Below the pieces are notes generated by a model. That model was not told the DNA's origin. It did no database searches and saw nothing but the letters and a program-made list of their open reading frames with translations. Below are positions 63,412-64,000 of a stretch of DNA of 64,000 bases, in pieces. Position 1 is the stretch's first letter, and each line of letters opens with the position of its first letter. The stretch comes from Pseudohongiella acticola (GTDB lineage: Bacteria > Pseudomonadota > Gammaproteobacteria > Pseudomonadales > Pseudohongiellaceae), in NCBI RefSeq assembly GCF_001758195.1, contig NZ_MASR01000001.1, positions 1,116,001 to 1,180,000 on the forward strand, written 5' to 3'. The translations under genes and the position numbers were made by a program.

Positions 63412-64000
63412 TTAACTGTCGGAGAGGGCCTGACGATCTTCGCGCGACTGCTCGATGATGTTGAAAATGTCACGGCTCTGCATTCGCTGCATTTCCATGA
63501 TGCGATCCCAGGGCATCAATCGGGCGCGTGCCTCGCTGATGGCACCCACCAGCATGTTCTGGCCTACAGTGATGACCCACTGCCCTTCATTGACACCCCG
63601 AACACCACTGGCCATGCGGCCAGCTGCAATCACATCAATCGCAACAAAACTGACCGGCATCGGTGGTGATACTGCCGGTGCGCCGTCCACATCTGCCACC
63701 GGACGCAGTTCCTCACCGGGTGCATTCATGACATACACACCTTCAACACCGGTGCGTGGATGGCGATAAATGGCGCTGTTGGGAATCAGCACTGCCTGCT
63801 CGGTCTCGCCGTAAAGCACATCAACGTTAACGAACATGCCGGGGCGCATCAGATTGTCCGGATTGGCCATATCAATATAGGCTTCGGTACGCAAGGTCTC
63901 CGGATCGAGAAAAGGCGATATCCGAGAGATATCAGCATCCAGCATGGTGCCCGGCCAGTTCTCTGAATACAGATTCACCGACATGCCTTCGCGAATATAG
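63412..64000 (-). CDS. RND efflux adaptor (HlyD/AcrA family), N-terminus outside window
   Basis: The frame is open to the window edge on the minus strand: five codons before the internal ATG at 63984 read YIREG, so the gene continues beyond 64000. The visible ~195 residues are the beta-barrel and membrane-proximal domains: LDADISRISPFLDPETLRTE, NLMRPGMFVNVDVLYGE, AVLIPNSAIYRHPRTGVEGVYV. The C-terminal tail is long and hydrophilic (QRMQSRDIFNIIEQSREDRQ). It is the periplasmic partner of the RND pump downstream. Confidence 0.9.
   Translation of the reverse strand, partial: YIREGMSVNLYSENWPGTMLDADISRISPFLDPETLRTEAYIDMANPDNLMRPGMFVNVDVLYGETEQAVLIPNSAIYRHPRTGVEGVYVMNAPGEELRPVADVDGAPAVSPPMPVSFVAIDVIAAGRMASGVRGVNEGQWVITVGQNMLVGAISEARARLMPWDRIMEMQRMQSRDIFNIIEQSREDRQALSDS

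Overview
This 64 kb window reads as the chromosome of a moderately GC-rich, probably marine or halophilic gammaproteobacterium. The evidence is a compact ectABC operon for ectoine, SLC13 and TRAP (TAXI) carriers, quinoprotein dehydrogenases with signal peptides, RND pumps, a CHASE-PAS-GGDEF cyclase and gene families typical of Gram-negative envelopes. A Pseudohongiella-like or related oligotrophic lineage would fit, but that is a guess from gene content only.

Region 1 (1-8.6 kb) is a metal-resistance segment with signs of mobility and decay. It holds the 3' part of merA, merC, a truncated flavoprotein N-terminus, a Met-rich small membrane protein, an IS3-type transposase remnant and a complete IS256-family element. 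The IS has cut off a cusC-like outer-membrane gene. A cusB-like gene with a one-base frameshift (and a CusF-like C-terminal domain) and an intact cusA follow. The segment ends about 200 bp from the 3' end of a tRNA-Arg(TCG) gene, a usual boundary for integrated islands.

Region 2 (8.9-20.4 kb) holds a diguanylate cyclase downstream of an M48 protease, a cytochrome c/PQQ dehydrogenase with a clear terminator, ectABC with a recognisable promoter and terminator, a pseudo-receiver plus membrane protein pair, and an SDR/nitroreductase pair.

Region 3 (20.7-28.5 kb) holds a DUF4156 lipoprotein, a translationally coupled MMPL transporter / LolA-like / outer-membrane protein triad that looks like a trans-envelope lipid or hydrophobic-compound route, a DAACS symporter and a ferredoxin-NADP reductase.

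Region 4 (28.6-38.1 kb) is a tightly packed run on one strand: an M16 peptidase lipoprotein, an ABC ATPase, an ABC permease, a double-PDZ lipoprotein, two secreted FG-GAP/VCBS repeat proteins and a small membrane protein. This is the best candidate here for an undescribed system.

Region 5 (38.2-55 kb) has two SLC13 carriers with RCK/TrkA-C domains around a NIPSNAP protein, a TAXI-TRAP transporter, then a TM2 / DUF58 / transglutaminase / MoxR / TPR operon ending in a Bcr/CflA-type MFS exporter.

Region 6 (55-64 kb) has a Na/Pi cotransporter with a PhoU-like tail, copC-copD, a soluble PQQ aldose dehydrogenase, a beta-carbonic anhydrase, a 22-bp perfect palindrome at the end of an AcrB-type RND pump, and the start-truncated adaptor of that pump running off the window.
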